The notes: generated by a model from the sequence alone, not told the origin. A DNA stretch of 14,818 nucleotides from Methanobrevibacter sp. (GCA_031261945.1 JAISIQ010000080.1:1-14818), one strand, 5' to 3'; numbered from the stretch's first letter, positions 1 through 8,385 are shown. Numbers and translations: made by a program.

Positions 1-1967
1 GCTACTTTCTTATTTTTTAAATCTTCAGGAGAATATTTTTCAGCTATTCCTGCTACAACTTGAAGTTCTTTTTCTCCAATATTTACTTTTAATTTTAATA
101 GCTTATCTGAACCTTCTATTTTTTCAGATGCTACTATTTCTCCAATTCTAATATCTATCTTTGCAAAATCATCTATAGTTATTAAGTCACTCATATTATC
201 CTCTTTTTTATCTTTATTATTCTCATTTTTATTTTTATCTTTATCTTTATTTTGATCTTTATTTCTATCTATTTTTTTCTCTATTTTTTTATCTTCTTTA
301 GATTTTATTTTTGTTTCTTCTTTTAAATTTTTATAAAGTTCTTCTTTTTCTTTTTCTAATTCTGATTCTTCTATTTTTTTAAATAATGGTTTTGGTTTAT
401 TAATTTTATGCCCTATTTCTAAAGAAATTTTTGAATCTTCCCAAACAGCTTCTGAGTTGATATTTAATATTTCTCCAATTTGTTTTGCTTTATTTGGAAT
501 ATAAGGTTTTAATAAAATAGATAATACTTTTGATAACTGATTACATAAATATAAACAATTTGCAGCGCGTTCTGGATTTTCTTTAATAGCTTTCCATGGT
601 TCTTGATCATTGAAATACTTATTTCCTTTTTTAGCTATTTTAATTATTTCTACTAAACCTTCTCTAAATTTAAATTCTTCAATTAATTTCCCAACAGTAT
701 TTGGAATTTCTTCAATATCTACTTCAAAAACTCTATCTTCATCATTAGGATTTGCATAATCGGGAACAGAACTATCAAAGAATTTTTTTGTGAAAGTAAA
801 TGTTCTATGTAAGAAATTTCCTAAAACATCTGCTAATTCATCATTTATTCTTCTTCCAAAATCATCCCATGAAAAATCAGTATCTTTATTTAATGGTGCA
901 TTAATTGTGAGATAATATCTAAGAAGATCACTATCATACTTTTTAACAAAATCAGAAACCCATATAACCCAATTTTGACTAGTTGACATCTTTTTTCCTT
1001 CAAGAGAAAGATATTCTCCAGCTATTATATTTGTAGGAAGTCTACATCCATATCCTTCAAGAAGAGCTGTCCAAAACAATGCATGATGGTAAATAATGTC
1101 TTTACCTATAAAATGAATAGCCATATCATTCCAATAATCCTTCCAAGATTTTCCAGTCTTTTTTGACCATTGTGCTGCAGAAGAAATATATCCAAGGAAT
1201 GCTTCTCCCCATACATATATTATTTTTCCTTCTGCTCCTTCAAGAGGAATAGGAATACCCCAATCCATATCTCTGCTTAAAATCCAATCATTTAATCCTT
1301 CTTTTAGCCAATTTTTAGCATAATTTTTAACATTTGCTGGCATAGCTTTATTTGAATCAATATATTCTTCAACACTTTTTTCAAAGTTACTTAATTTATA
1401 AAAATAATGTTTTGATTCTTTTATTATCGGCATACTGCCACAAGTTAAACATTTAGGATTAATTATATCAATTGTATCTAAATGTCTTCCACAAACTTCA
1501 CAGTGATCTCCACGAGCTCCTTCACTTTCACAATAATAACAAGTTCCTTCAACATACCTATCTGGTAAAAATTTATTACAATCTTCACAATAAAGCTGTT
1601 TTATTGTTTTTTCATAAATAAAGCCTTTATTGTACAAATCTAAAAAGAAATTTTGAGCTATTTTATAATGTATTTCATCAGTGGTTCTAGTAAAACTATC
1701 TAATGATATATCACATGATTCAAGATCCTTAACTATCATTTCATGGTATTTTGTAGCTATTTCAATTGGTTTTTTACCTTCTTTATCAGCATTTACAGCT
1801 ATTGGCGTTCCATGTTCATCAGTAGCACAAACCATCAACACTTCATTACCTATCATCCTATTATATCTAGCATAAATGTCTGCAGGTATATATGTTGATC
1901 TTAAATGTCCTAAATGACATGGCCCATTTGCATAGGGAAGTGCACATGAAATAAAAATCTTAGACAT
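1..1967 (-). CDS. metG: Methionyl-tRNA synthetase (3' end beyond window)
   Basis: Charges tRNA-Met with methionine in the cytoplasm. About 655 residues are visible. The class I HIGH-type signature HLGH is at residues 18-21, four CxxC pairs (C127/C130, C143/C146, C156/C159, C173/C176) form the zinc knuckle insert, and KMSTS is at 326-330. A Lys/Asp/Asn-rich linker follows at 553-591, and from about 592 a C-terminal EMAPII/Trbp-type tRNA-binding domain begins ([13 protein letters not shown]) that runs off the window. The ATG start at 1967 is preceded by AAGGAG and gives the canonical N-terminus [15 protein letters not shown]. The gene is divergent from priL across a 391-bp spacer. The linker and an internal SD-ATG before residue 592 are unusual and are treated separately. 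The identification is firm; only the missing 3' end is uncertain. Confidence 0.97.
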   Translation of the reverse strand, partial: MSKIFISCALPYANGPCHLGHLRSTYIPADIYARYNRMIGNEVLMVCATDEHGTPIAVNADKEGKKPIEIATKYHEMIVKDLESCDISLDSFTRTTDEIHYKIAQNFFLDLYNKGFIYEKTIKQLYCEDCNKFLPDRYVEGTCYYCESEGARGDHCEVCGRHLDTIDIINPKCLTCGSMPIIKESKHYFYKLSNFEKSVEEYIDSNKAMPANVKNYAKNWLKEGLNDWILSRDMDWGIPIPLEGAEGKIIYVWGEAFLGYISSAAQWSKKTGKSWKDYWNDMAIHFIGKDIIYHHALFWTALLEGYGCRLPTNIIAGEYLSLEGKKMSTSQNWVIWVSDFVKKYDSDLLRYYLTINAPLNKDTDFSWDDFGRRINDELADVLGNFLHRTFTFTKKFFDSSVPDYANPNDEDRVFEVDIEEIPNTVGKLIEEFKFREGLVEIIKIAKKGNKYFNDQEPWKAIKENPERAANCLYLCNQLSKVLSILLKPYIPNKAKQIGEILNINSEAVWEDSKISLEIGHKINKPKPLFKKIEESELEKEKEELYKNLKEETKIKSKEDKKIEKKIDRNKDQNKDKDKNKNENNKDKKEDNMSDLITIDDFAKIDIRIGEIVASEKIEGSDKLLKLKVNIGEKELQVVAGIAEKYSPEDLKNKKV

Positions 1968-1974
1968 TATTTTT

Positions 1975-1980
1975 CTCCTT
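1975..1980 (-). promoter_or_regulatory. metG ribosome binding site
   Basis: AAGGAG on the minus strand lies seven bases before the metG ATG and fixes that start. Confidence 0.8.
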
Positions 1981-1999
1981 ATTCTCTTTATAGTTGGTT

Positions 2000-2010
2000 A
2001 TATTTATAAT
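2000..2010 (-). promoter_or_regulatory. Putative TATA box (box A) for metG
   Basis: ATTATAAATAT on the minus strand resembles the archaeal box A. A start of transcription about 25 bp downstream would fall near 1980, right at the ribosome binding site, giving a very short leader. A+T richness makes chance matches likely, so this is a position-supported guess. Confidence 0.45.
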
Positions 2011-2074
2011 TGAAATAAAAAATTTTATAAAATTTTATTAATAGTTCTAAATATTTTATAATATTTCATAATTT

Positions 2075-2104
2075 TTTACAATGTTTTACAATGTTTTACA
2101 ATTC
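2075..2104. repeat. Direct repeat TTTTACAATG, 10-bp period
   Basis: TTTTACAATG occurs twice in tandem, followed by a partial third copy (TTTTACAATT). The period is about one helical turn. It lies between the divergent metG and priL genes. Confidence 0.7.
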
Positions 2105-2321
2105 TAAAAAATATATTTATTACTTACACATATTATTATTTTTATTAATATTAATAGTAATTTATATAGTAATTTATAATATTAATAGTGATACTTATTA
2201 ATAGTAATATTATTATTATGATTATTATTAGTATTATTATAATTATTATTATTAGTATTTTTATTAGTATTTTAGTATTATTATTAATATTAGTATTAGT
2301 ATTATTATCTTACTAAATAAT

Positions 2322-2333
2322 ATTTAAAAATAA
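2322..2333 (+). promoter_or_regulatory. Putative TATA box (box A) for priL
   Basis: ATTTAAAAATAA is centred about 31 bp before the priL ATG. No Shine-Dalgarno sequence is visible before that ATG, so a leaderless or nearly leaderless priL transcript would fit. Low-complexity surroundings make this tentative. Confidence 0.35.
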
Positions 2334-2358
2334 ATAGTATAAAAAATAAAATAAATAT

Positions 2359-3774
2359 ATGGTTTTTTTATCTTTTATAAATCCCCTTTCTAATGAAGGA
2401 CGAGAAATAGTTAAAGAAAAAGGGGATTTGAATGAAGTATTTACACGAAATAATAGTCTGATTGAGACAGTTTCTCGAATTGAACATCAAAATATATCTG
2501 ATGATTCACTTTTACCAAATAGCTATGGCGAATTAGCTATTAAACGTGTTCAATGGTATATTGAGAGAAAAAACAATAAAAACTTCAAATATAATGATTT
2601 TGCTTATCTTTTAAATGAAGAAATAGTTGAAGCTGATGTTATATCTTTTCATCTTTTAGCTCAAGCAATAGCTATTAAATTTAATATAAATTCTAGAGAA
2701 ACTCGTCTATTCATTGAATCACAAGGAGCATTAATTGAAGAAAGATTAAGAAAATTAATGCCTCATAATAGACAAGATATTGTTAATAAACTTTTAAATC
2801 AGCTTATTATTGATGATAATATTAGTTGGACTTATTTAAAAGAATTAATAGCTTCAAAAAAAATATCCCTTGAAGATTTAGTTATTGATAATGGAAAGAT
2901 TATAATTGAAAAAGAAGATTTTATAGCCCGATTTGGAGAAAAATTCAAAGACAGAGCTCCTGAGAGAATGTATGATATCATAATTGGTGAAAATGTCAAA
3001 GAATTAATACTTACAAAAATGATTATGCAAAATACTGAAAATTATATTGAAAAAATAAAAGAAATGTCTTCTACTGTAGAAATTCATCCAGCTATTTCAG
3101 AATTAGCTGAAAGTATAGAAAAAACCATTTCAGAACTTTCATCAAAATATAGTAGTTTTTATGCAGGAAATGTAGGAGAATCTATAAAAATTGGAAAACT
3201 TCAAAGAGAAGCTTTTCCTCCATGTATAACTAATACTGTTGAGGGTGTTAAATCTGGTGGTAGAAATGATGCTATTGTTCTTCTTTTAACATCATTTGTT
3301 TCTTATGCTCGTCTTTTTCCAGGAATATTTAGTGTAGACCATAATATAAAAGTTTCAGATATTGACCCCAATCTAACAATTACATTAAATGAGATTTTAC
3401 CTCTTATTTATGAAGCTGCTGATAATTGTAGTCCTCCATTATTTGAAGACCAACCACAAGAAAAAATAAATATAACTTCAAAACTTGGTTTTGGAATGCA
3501 CAATGATCCAAAATTAGAGAATGAAGGAGAAACTACTTGGTATACTCCGATGAGTTGTGAAAAAATTAAAATGCATTTACCTCAGTTATGTAAGCCAAAC
3601 AAACTTTGTAAAGGTATTGGAAATCCTCTTTCATATTATTCAAGAGCTAAATGGCAAATGCAAAAAGAAGGAAAAATTCCTGATGATCCTGCCAATTCTA
3701 ATGATTCTACCAATTCTATGGATCATGTGGATTCTGCAGATTCTACTAATTCTAATGATAAAGAAAAAAACTGA
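2359..3774 (+). CDS. priL: DNA primase large subunit PriL
   Basis: Regulatory, iron-sulfur-binding subunit of the archaeal/eukaryotic-type primase, which makes the RNA primers for replication with PriS. The protein is 471 residues. The C-terminal Fe-S domain is recognisable from PPCITN (C289), C400, C411 and C417, followed by GNPLSYYSRAKW at about 421-432; these four cysteines are the likely cluster ligands. The ATG start gives MVFLSFINPL, a plausible family N-terminus, but no ribosome binding site precedes it. PriS follows on the same strand after 283 bp. Residues 446-467 form an Asn/Asp/Ser tail beyond the conserved domain, encoded by a 9-bp tandem repeat. The function is confident from the motifs and the priS neighbour. 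Confidence 0.95.
   Translation: MVFLSFINPLSNEGREIVKEKGDLNEVFTRNNSLIETVSRIEHQNISDDSLLPNSYGELAIKRVQWYIERKNNKNFKYNDFAYLLNEEIVEADVISFHLLAQAIAIKFNINSRETRLFIESQGALIEERLRKLMPHNRQDIVNKLLNQLIIDDNISWTYLKELIASKKISLEDLVIDNGKIIIEKEDFIARFGEKFKDRAPERMYDIIIGENVKELILTKMIMQNTENYIEKIKEMSSTVEIHPAISELAESIEKTISELSSKYSSFYAGNVGESIKIGKLQREAFPPCITNTVEGVKSGGRNDAIVLLLTSFVSYARLFPGIFSVDHNIKVSDIDPNLTITLNEILPLIYEAADNCSPPLFEDQPQEKINITSKLGFGMHNDPKLENEGETTWYTPMSCEKIKMHLPQLCKPNKLCKGIGNPLSYYSRAKWQMQKEGKIPDDPANSNDSTNSMDHVDSADSTNSNDKEKN
3694..3759 (+). repeat. 9-bp coding minisatellite in priL 3' end
   Basis: Seven tandem 9-bp units of the form RATTCTNNN (one diverged to GATCATGTG) encode the triplets NSN, DST, NSM, DHV, DSA, DST and NSN. 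A final GAT follows. The reading frame is preserved because the unit is a multiple of three. Confidence 0.85.
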
Positions 3775-3810
3775 TTAAAACTGATTAAAAACTGATTCAA
3801 AAAGCGATTA
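3771..3810 (+). repeat. CTGATTAAAA tandem repeat at priL stop
   Basis: CTGATTAAAA at 3771 is repeated at 3781 and, with small changes, at 3792 and about 3804. The first copy contains the priL stop codon TGA, so the same stop-containing motif recurs downstream. Confidence 0.7.
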
Positions 3811-4047
3811 AGGTAATTTGAATTAAAAATTAAAATTAATAAGATTGGAATTGAGTTATTATTAGATATTATTAGATTATTAGATATTAAATATTAGATA
3901 TTCGATTTAAAAATAGATTTAAAATTACAAAATAAGAATAAATTACAAATAAGAATATAATATAAAAGTAAAAATATAATATAATTAGGAATATAACTAA
4001 TAATATAAGTATAATTAAGATTATGAATTAAAATTATAATCAAAATT
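3775..4047. other. priL-priS intergenic spacer
   Basis: The spacer is nearly pure A/T/G on this strand. After the CTGATTAAAA repeats it contains repeated ATTAGATATT-like units around 3861-3905 and AATAAGAATA-like units around 3930-3970. I see no gene or convincing stem-loop terminator. Confidence 0.6.
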
Positions 4048-4055
4048 AGGTGATC
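4048..4055 (+). promoter_or_regulatory. priS ribosome binding site
   Basis: AGGTGATC is a very strong match to the archaeal anti-Shine-Dalgarno. Its GGTGA core is followed by four bases and then ATT. The same GTGA-plus-four spacing precedes ATG in several neighbouring genes, which supports initiation at the ATT at 4058. Confidence 0.8.
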
Positions 4056-4057
4056 TT

Positions 4058-5029
4058 ATTTTTGAACCAGCTACTTTAGAAGAAAGACGAAGATATTATA
4101 GAGAAGAATGGTCTGAGAAAGACTTGCCTGATTTTATTACAAATGAGCTTAATAAAAGAGAGTTTGGTTTTGATCATTTAGGACATGGACCTAATGATAG
4201 ATATAAAGTATTTAAGGGAAAAGATTCTCTTAGAAGGTTCATGCGATACAAAACTCCTTTTGCATCTTATATCTCAGTAGCATTTTACAATAATCCTCGA
4301 AGAAGAGAAGATTGGCTTAAATCAGAATATATTTTTGATGTAGATGCAAAAGATCTTCCCATTAGATCATGCAATTGTGAAGGAGTTTGTGAGATTTGCC
4401 TTGGTGAAGCTCTTGAAATCGTTAATAATCTCATTGATACATTAGGAACTGATCTAGGTATAAACAATATTCATCTAATTTATTCTGGAAGAGGATATCA
4501 TATACGAATATTAGATGAAAATATAATGTATTCTGATAGTGATTTACGTTCTGAAATCTTAAAATATGTTGCAGGAGCAGATGTTCCCAAATCACAATAC
4601 TCAAACTCTCTTGAAGGAGGAAATACTTACAATTTTGAACATTTTTCTATCCCAATAGCTTATCCAAAGGTTTTTACAGATAGAGTTAAATACAATATTC
4701 TCCACCTTACAGGAAAAGAAAACATTGACGAAATTAATCCCAAGCTATTAAAAGATATGATTAAACATAGAGATTTTCTTTATAATGATGATTGGGGAAT
4801 GTTTAAAAGTAAAATTGGTCCAAGAAGGTATAAATCTATGGTAAATGCAATGGCAAGAGTAAATCTCAGTACAATTGATGCGAAAGTTACTATTGATTTA
4901 AAAAGAATCCTTAGACTTCCTACATCACTTCATTCAAAAGTTAGTATGAAATGTGTAGAAGTAAAAAATAGAGAAACTTTTGATCCATTACAAAAAGCAA
5001 TTCCTAAGTTTGTAGAAGAAAGAAAATAG
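4058..5029 (+). CDS. priS: DNA primase small (catalytic) subunit PriS, probable ATT start
   Basis: Catalytic subunit of the archaeal primase; synthesises primers with PriL. With the ATT at 4058 as start it is 323 residues, a normal length for the family. Catalytic Asp pair FDVD at 93-96, a zinc knuckle with C105, C107, C111 and C114, SGRGYH at 143-148, and the third catalytic Asp at about 280 before LKRILRLPTSLH. The conserved N-terminus (FEPATLEERRRYYREEW) lies upstream of the first canonical start, a TTG at 4124. Between the in-frame stop TAA at 4037 and residue 23 there is no ATG, GTG or TTG, so ATT is the only plausible initiator behind the strong AGGTGATC site. Function is certain; the start codon is inferred. 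Confidence 0.95.
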   Translation: MFEPATLEERRRYYREEWSEKDLPDFITNELNKREFGFDHLGHGPNDRYKVFKGKDSLRRFMRYKTPFASYISVAFYNNPRRREDWLKSEYIFDVDAKDLPIRSCNCEGVCEICLGEALEIVNNLIDTLGTDLGINNIHLIYSGRGYHIRILDENIMYSDSDLRSEILKYVAGADVPKSQYSNSLEGGNTYNFEHFSIPIAYPKVFTDRVKYNILHLTGKENIDEINPKLLKDMIKHRDFLYNDDWGMFKSKIGPRRYKSMVNAMARVNLSTIDAKVTIDLKRILRLPTSLHSKVSMKCVEVKNRETFDPLQKAIPKFVEERK

Positions 5030-5035
5030 ATAGAG

Positions 5036-5045
5036 AATAGCTATT
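5036..5045. repeat. AATAGCTATT palindrome, priS/cca junction
   Basis: An exact copy of the iterated 10-bp palindrome lies seven bases after the priS stop, in the short gap between convergent priS and cca. It is outside coding sequence, so protein-level bias cannot explain it. Confidence 0.85.
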
Positions 5046-5091
5046 AATTTTATTACAAATCATTTTTATTATAAATCAGTGCATTCATATC

Positions 5092-5114
5092 TTTTTCTTA
5101 TCTTTTTATTTTTT
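5092..5114 (+). terminator. Possible T-rich terminator after priS
   Basis: Runs of five to six T's on the plus strand downstream of priS overlap the 3' end of convergent cca. T-tracts are the usual archaeal termination signal, but such tracts are common in this A+T-rich DNA. Confidence 0.3.
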
Positions 5115-6588
5115 GTCCAGGATTTAAATAATCTTCTAAAAAATTTAAAAAATCAATATTTCCTTTATAAAGAAAATTATGTGAATTATTAGAATTATTA
5201 GAATCAATAAAATTATCAGAAGAATTATCAAAATCAAAATCATTTTCATTTTCATTTTCATTTATGGAATCAGTAAATTTAGAAAATAAATCTTCAATAT
5301 CAATAAGATTATAAGTATCAATAACAATATCCTTTAAATTTTTACCTATTTTAAGAATAGCTATATTTTCTCTTTTTAGAACAAAATTAATAAAGTCTTC
5401 AGGAGTTTTATTCTGTCTTGAACGTTTTAAAACCCAATGTTCATCTTGGAGATAGCATCTATTTCCATAAATGGCTAAAAATTCATCACTTGCTTTTTTA
5501 TTCCAAATTTTAGGCCCTTCATGTATTTGATACTTACTATGGGTCCAAGTATCTAATTCTATTAAAATAATAGCTATTTTATTTTCATCAGTCCAATAGC
5601 TAGTATCTATAACATTAAATTCTTCATGCTTAAGTTTTTCTTTTAAAGAAACAGCAGTTTTATTTAATTGAGGATACAAATTATCAATAGAAATATCAGG
5701 AATATTAAAGCTTAGTATGAGGGTTTTACTTTCTCTATCTTTAAACTTTTTAAAAATATTAGAAGGATTAAGATTTTTTTTATCTTTTTTTATAGGTTTA
5801 AAATATTCTATTTTAGGATTATCAATAAAGTTCCTTGAACCTGCAATGAATTCTCCCATTTTTTGAGTTTTAAGAGCAGCGCCAACATTTCTATTCTTAT
5901 CTGTAGGATCAATAGCTATTAGTGAATCATCAAATAATTCTTCTGTTTTATAATTTTCTAAATCAATTATAGTTCTTTTTTTCCAAAGAGATGAATTTTT
6001 TAAAGTATTTTCAAAAGTTCCATAGTTTAATATTAAAATTTCACAGAGATATCCTGCAAATCCCCCTACTTTAAACTCAGAACCATAAACACCAATTTCT
6101 TTCATGAATTTTTTAAGAAGTATAACTTCATCTTTTTGCTTTTCTTTAAGATTTTTTAAAATATAGTTTGTATGGAGAATTGTTCTATCTACAGCTGATT
6201 TCAGCTCTTCTGCAGTTTTAATATCATAACAAGGAACTATATCTATTTCAGATCCTTCAAATTTTGTAGTTATATAAGGATGAGATGCATAATGTTCTTC
6301 AGCTACCCCACCAATAGCTTCACTAGTTTTATAAGCTAAAAATAATCCTTTTTCTTTTAATTCATTTTCACTTGTTTCTAAAGGGAAATTTATAAAAATA
6401 TCAATATCTGAACTTCCTGAAAGCCAAGTTCCTTTAGCTATTGAACCAACAAGACTAGGTTGAACTGAAATATTCTCTTCTTTAGCTATTTTATCAATAG
6501 TTTCAAGAACATTATTTGCAATATTATGAACTTTAGCTATTTCTTCTTTAGTTGGTTTTATTTCCTTTAAAATATTTGCATAATTCAT
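5098..6588 (-). CDS. cca: Class I (archaeal) CCA-adding tRNA nucleotidyltransferase
   Basis: Adds or repairs the 3'-CCA end of tRNAs without a nucleic acid template. The protein is 496 residues. The nucleotidyltransferase signature is GSIAKGTWLSGSSDIDIF at about 48-65, with catalytic carboxylates D61, D63 and D116 (GSEIDIVP). The start ATG has GAGGGA four bases plus TATT upstream, a good site. It is the last gene of the minus-strand run, 73 bp after thpR. The C-terminal part carries a 30-residue Asn/Asp/Glu/Ser-rich segment (about 441-470) made of simple repeats such as alternating Asn-Glu, which I attribute to an insertion relative to typical archaeal enzymes of roughly 440-460 residues. The identification is secure; the tail is unlikely to be catalytic. 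Confidence 0.95.
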   Translation of the reverse strand: MNYANILKEIKPTKEEIAKVHNIANNVLETIDKIAKEENISVQPSLVGSIAKGTWLSGSSDIDIFINFPLETSENELKEKGLFLAYKTSEAIGGVAEEHYASHPYITTKFEGSEIDIVPCYDIKTAEELKSAVDRTILHTNYILKNLKEKQKDEVILLKKFMKEIGVYGSEFKVGGFAGYLCEILILNYGTFENTLKNSSLWKKRTIIDLENYKTEELFDDSLIAIDPTDKNRNVGAALKTQKMGEFIAGSRNFIDNPKIEYFKPIKKDKKNLNPSNIFKKFKDRESKTLILSFNIPDISIDNLYPQLNKTAVSLKEKLKHEEFNVIDTSYWTDENKIAIILIELDTWTHSKYQIHEGPKIWNKKASDEFLAIYGNRCYLQDEHWVLKRSRQNKTPEDFINFVLKRENIAILKIGKNLKDIVIDTYNLIDIEDLFSKFTDSINENENENDFDFDNSSDNFIDSNNSNNSHNFLYKGNIDFLNFLEDYLNPGQKIKR

Positions 6589-6661
6589 AATATCCCTCTA
6601 ATTCATAATATCTCCAACTATCAATTTATAATAGCTACTGAACTTTTGATTAAATTTAATT

Positions 6662-7225
6662 TTATAATTCAAAATTAGCTATTTCGGAATATATTGGTCT
6701 GTTTGATGTTAATTGACTACTTTTTAAAGACAAATTTGATATTTTCATGAATCCTATTTCATAATTTTTAAACAAATCTAATACATTTTTTACTTCTTTT
6801 TTATTTTTTGGACTTTTCATTCTACCAATAGTTAAATGAGCAGTATAATTTTTCTCTTTTTTAAATCCAAGTTTTTTAAATTCATTATCTAAATCGTTTT
6901 GTAGATTAATAAATGTTGAATTTTTAGAAATTCCTATCCAAATAACTTTAATATAATCTTCATTTGGAAAAGCACCAGAACCAGAAATAGCTATTTCAAA
7001 TGGAGAATAATTCTTTATAACATTGTTAATAGCTATTGATACTTTGTCAATTGATTCTTCACTAATATCTCCAAAAAATTTCAATGTAAAATGTATATTT
7101 TCCATTGGAACATATTTTATATCGGCATTTGTTTTTTTAAATTCCTCTTGAATTGTTTCTATATTAGCTATTAATTTTGGTTCAATATCAATAGCTAAAA
7201 AACATCTGATTTTTGAGGAAGTCAT
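6662..7225 (-). CDS. thpR: RNA 2',3'-cyclic phosphodiesterase (LigT/ThpR family)
   Basis: 2H phosphoesterase that opens 2',3'-cyclic phosphate RNA ends; homologues were historically called 2'-5' RNA ligase. With the chosen ATG it has 187 residues, a normal length. The two catalytic HxTx motifs are HFTL at 45-48 and HLTI at 130-133, and the N-terminus RCFLAIDIEP is typical. I chose the ATG at 7225, which has AGGGA followed by four bases upstream, over an in-frame TTG at 7258 that would add eleven atypical residues. The gap from dehydroquinate synthase II is only 22 bp, so the two are probably co-transcribed. Its neighbour cca also works on RNA 3' ends, a functional pairing worth noting though not proof of a joint role. 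Confidence 0.92.
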   Translation of the reverse strand: MTSSKIRCFLAIDIEPKLIANIETIQEEFKKTNADIKYVPMENIHFTLKFFGDISEESIDKVSIAINNVIKNYSPFEIAISGSGAFPNEDYIKVIWIGISKNSTFINLQNDLDNEFKKLGFKKEKNYTAHLTIGRMKSPKNKKEVKNVLDLFKNYEIGFMKISNLSLKSSQLTSNRPIYSEIANFEL

Positions 7226-7242
7226 CGAATCCCTAATCCATA

Positions 7243-7252
7243 AATAGCTATT
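7243..7252. repeat. AATAGCTATT palindrome containing the DHQ synthase II stop
   Basis: An exact palindrome copy supplies the TAG stop codon of the upstream gene (minus strand) and sits 17 bp before the thpR ATG. Confidence 0.85.
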
Positions 7253-8381
7253 TTTCAATTATAGTTTCATCAATAGCCATTCCAAAATGTCTTGCATTAT
7301 CATCAATGAAAACTTTGATTTTATCCCCGACTTCAAGTTCTGAAACAGAAACAGCTACTCCGTTAGAATTAACCAACCTTATAGTTTCAGCATTTTGAAG
7401 GAGAGTTTTAATTTTAATGCCATCATATTCTGCTTCAATTAGAATAAATGGTCTTTTTTCTATTTTTACTCTTCCAACTAATACTGTTCTTGCAATTCCA
7501 TCTTTATTTACTGCTAAAAGTTCATCACCAGTTTTAATTTCACTCAAATATTTAGTTTTATTATTTGGACCCATTACATATGCCTGAACTGGACCCGCAT
7601 TAACTCTAAAAGGTCTTGAAGCAACATATTCGCTTTCTAATGTTTCGCTATGAACTAAAAACAGTCCTTTTGAATAAGAACCAATTAACATACCTTCTCC
7701 AAGATTTAACATTGAAGCAGTATCAATACATACTCTATCACCAGATATTAAGTCTTTAATTTCGGTAATAGTCCCATTAACAAGATCAAAATTACTTACA
7801 GATGCGTCATTTACTATATCTGCAATTTCTTTAATTTGATTAAAGTCTTTTGGTGTGAAAAGAACTCCATCGGTTCCTACTTCTAAGGTTTCAAGGGCAA
7901 GTTTTGCTTCATCAACATTATCAACAGCAGCTATTATTTTCACATTATCATTTTGTAAATCTGCAATAATATTTTCAAGAGGAATAACAGTCCAATCTTT
8001 ACCCACTAAAATAATATAATCTGCTATTTTACCAATTTTAACAGCTAATTGTTCATGAATTTTACTATTAATTTCAATATAACTTGCAACTATTTTATCT
8101 TGACTTTTAAGTTCTTTTACTAATTTTAAATCATTAGATTCATCGAGATTTTTAGATAAAATCGTTGTTCCATCACCTTCGCCATTTATACCAACTAAAA
8201 CAATATCAGAATTCTTATCTTCTCCAACAACATTGATATTTCCTAATTTATGTATTTTTTCAATGTCAAAAAAGTCTAAAACAGTATTTATATCTGATTC
8301 AAGCGCAGTTGTAATGAATTCTTTCTTTTTATCCCAATTAATATCTGGACTTTTTATCCAAGCAAATTTATGATTTGAAAT
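7248..8381 (-). CDS. 3-dehydroquinate synthase II (AroB'), probable ATT start
   Basis: Second step of the methanogen shikimate variant: NAD-dependent oxidative deamination and cyclisation of 2-amino-3,7-dideoxy-D-threo-hept-6-ulosonate to 3-dehydroquinate (family of M. jannaschii MJ1249). From ATT at 8381 it is 377 residues, in line with homologues of about 360-375. Recognisable segments include KFAWIKSP near residue 5, EGDGTT, KDWTVIPLEN from 128, and RPFRVNAGPVQAYV, typical of the family. The first canonical start in frame is a GTG at codon 126, far inside the conserved region. Upstream, an in-frame TAA at 8382-8384 leaves only the codons ATT, TCA, AAT and CAT before KFAWI, so ATT preceded by GGGAG is the best initiator. 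A start-codon mutation or sequencing error is the alternative. Confidence 0.93.
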   Translation of the reverse strand: MSNHKFAWIKSPDINWDKKKEFITTALESDINTVLDFFDIEKIHKLGNINVVGEDKNSDIVLVGINGEGDGTTILSKNLDESNDLKLVKELKSQDKIVASYIEINSKIHEQLAVKIGKIADYIILVGKDWTVIPLENIIADLQNDNVKIIAAVDNVDEAKLALETLEVGTDGVLFTPKDFNQIKEIADIVNDASVSNFDLVNGTITEIKDLISGDRVCIDTASMLNLGEGMLIGSYSKGLFLVHSETLESEYVASRPFRVNAGPVQAYVMGPNNKTKYLSEIKTGDELLAVNKDGIARTVLVGRVKIEKRPFILIEAEYDGIKIKTLLQNAETIRLVNSNGVAVSVSELEVGDKIKVFIDDNARHFGMAIDETIIEK

Positions 8382-8385
8382 TTAA

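Larger units (their letters stand above)
1968..2358. other. Divergent metG/priL intergenic region
   Basis: This 391-bp spacer is almost entirely A/T. It holds the probable promoters of both genes, a 10-bp-period direct repeat around 2075-2104, and a long stretch of degenerate ATT/AGT trinucleotides around 2195-2311. No convincing coding sequence or structured RNA was seen. Confidence 0.7.

Noticed and set aside
1681..1875. Plus-strand 64-codon frame inside metG
   Set aside because: Antisense shadow of a well-conserved synthetase region.
3557..3778. Second plus-strand frame overlapping the 3' end of priL
   Set aside because: Out-of-frame reading of the priL Fe-S region and its minisatellite; the Ile/Leu repeats come from the 9-bp units.
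4285..4467. Minus-strand 60-codon frame inside priS
   Set aside because: Antisense shadow of the catalytic region of priS.
8004..8381. Frameshift or split gene in DHQ synthase II
   Set aside because: The region upstream of the GTG at 8006 is open in the same frame and encodes the conserved N-terminus, so only the start codon is unusual.
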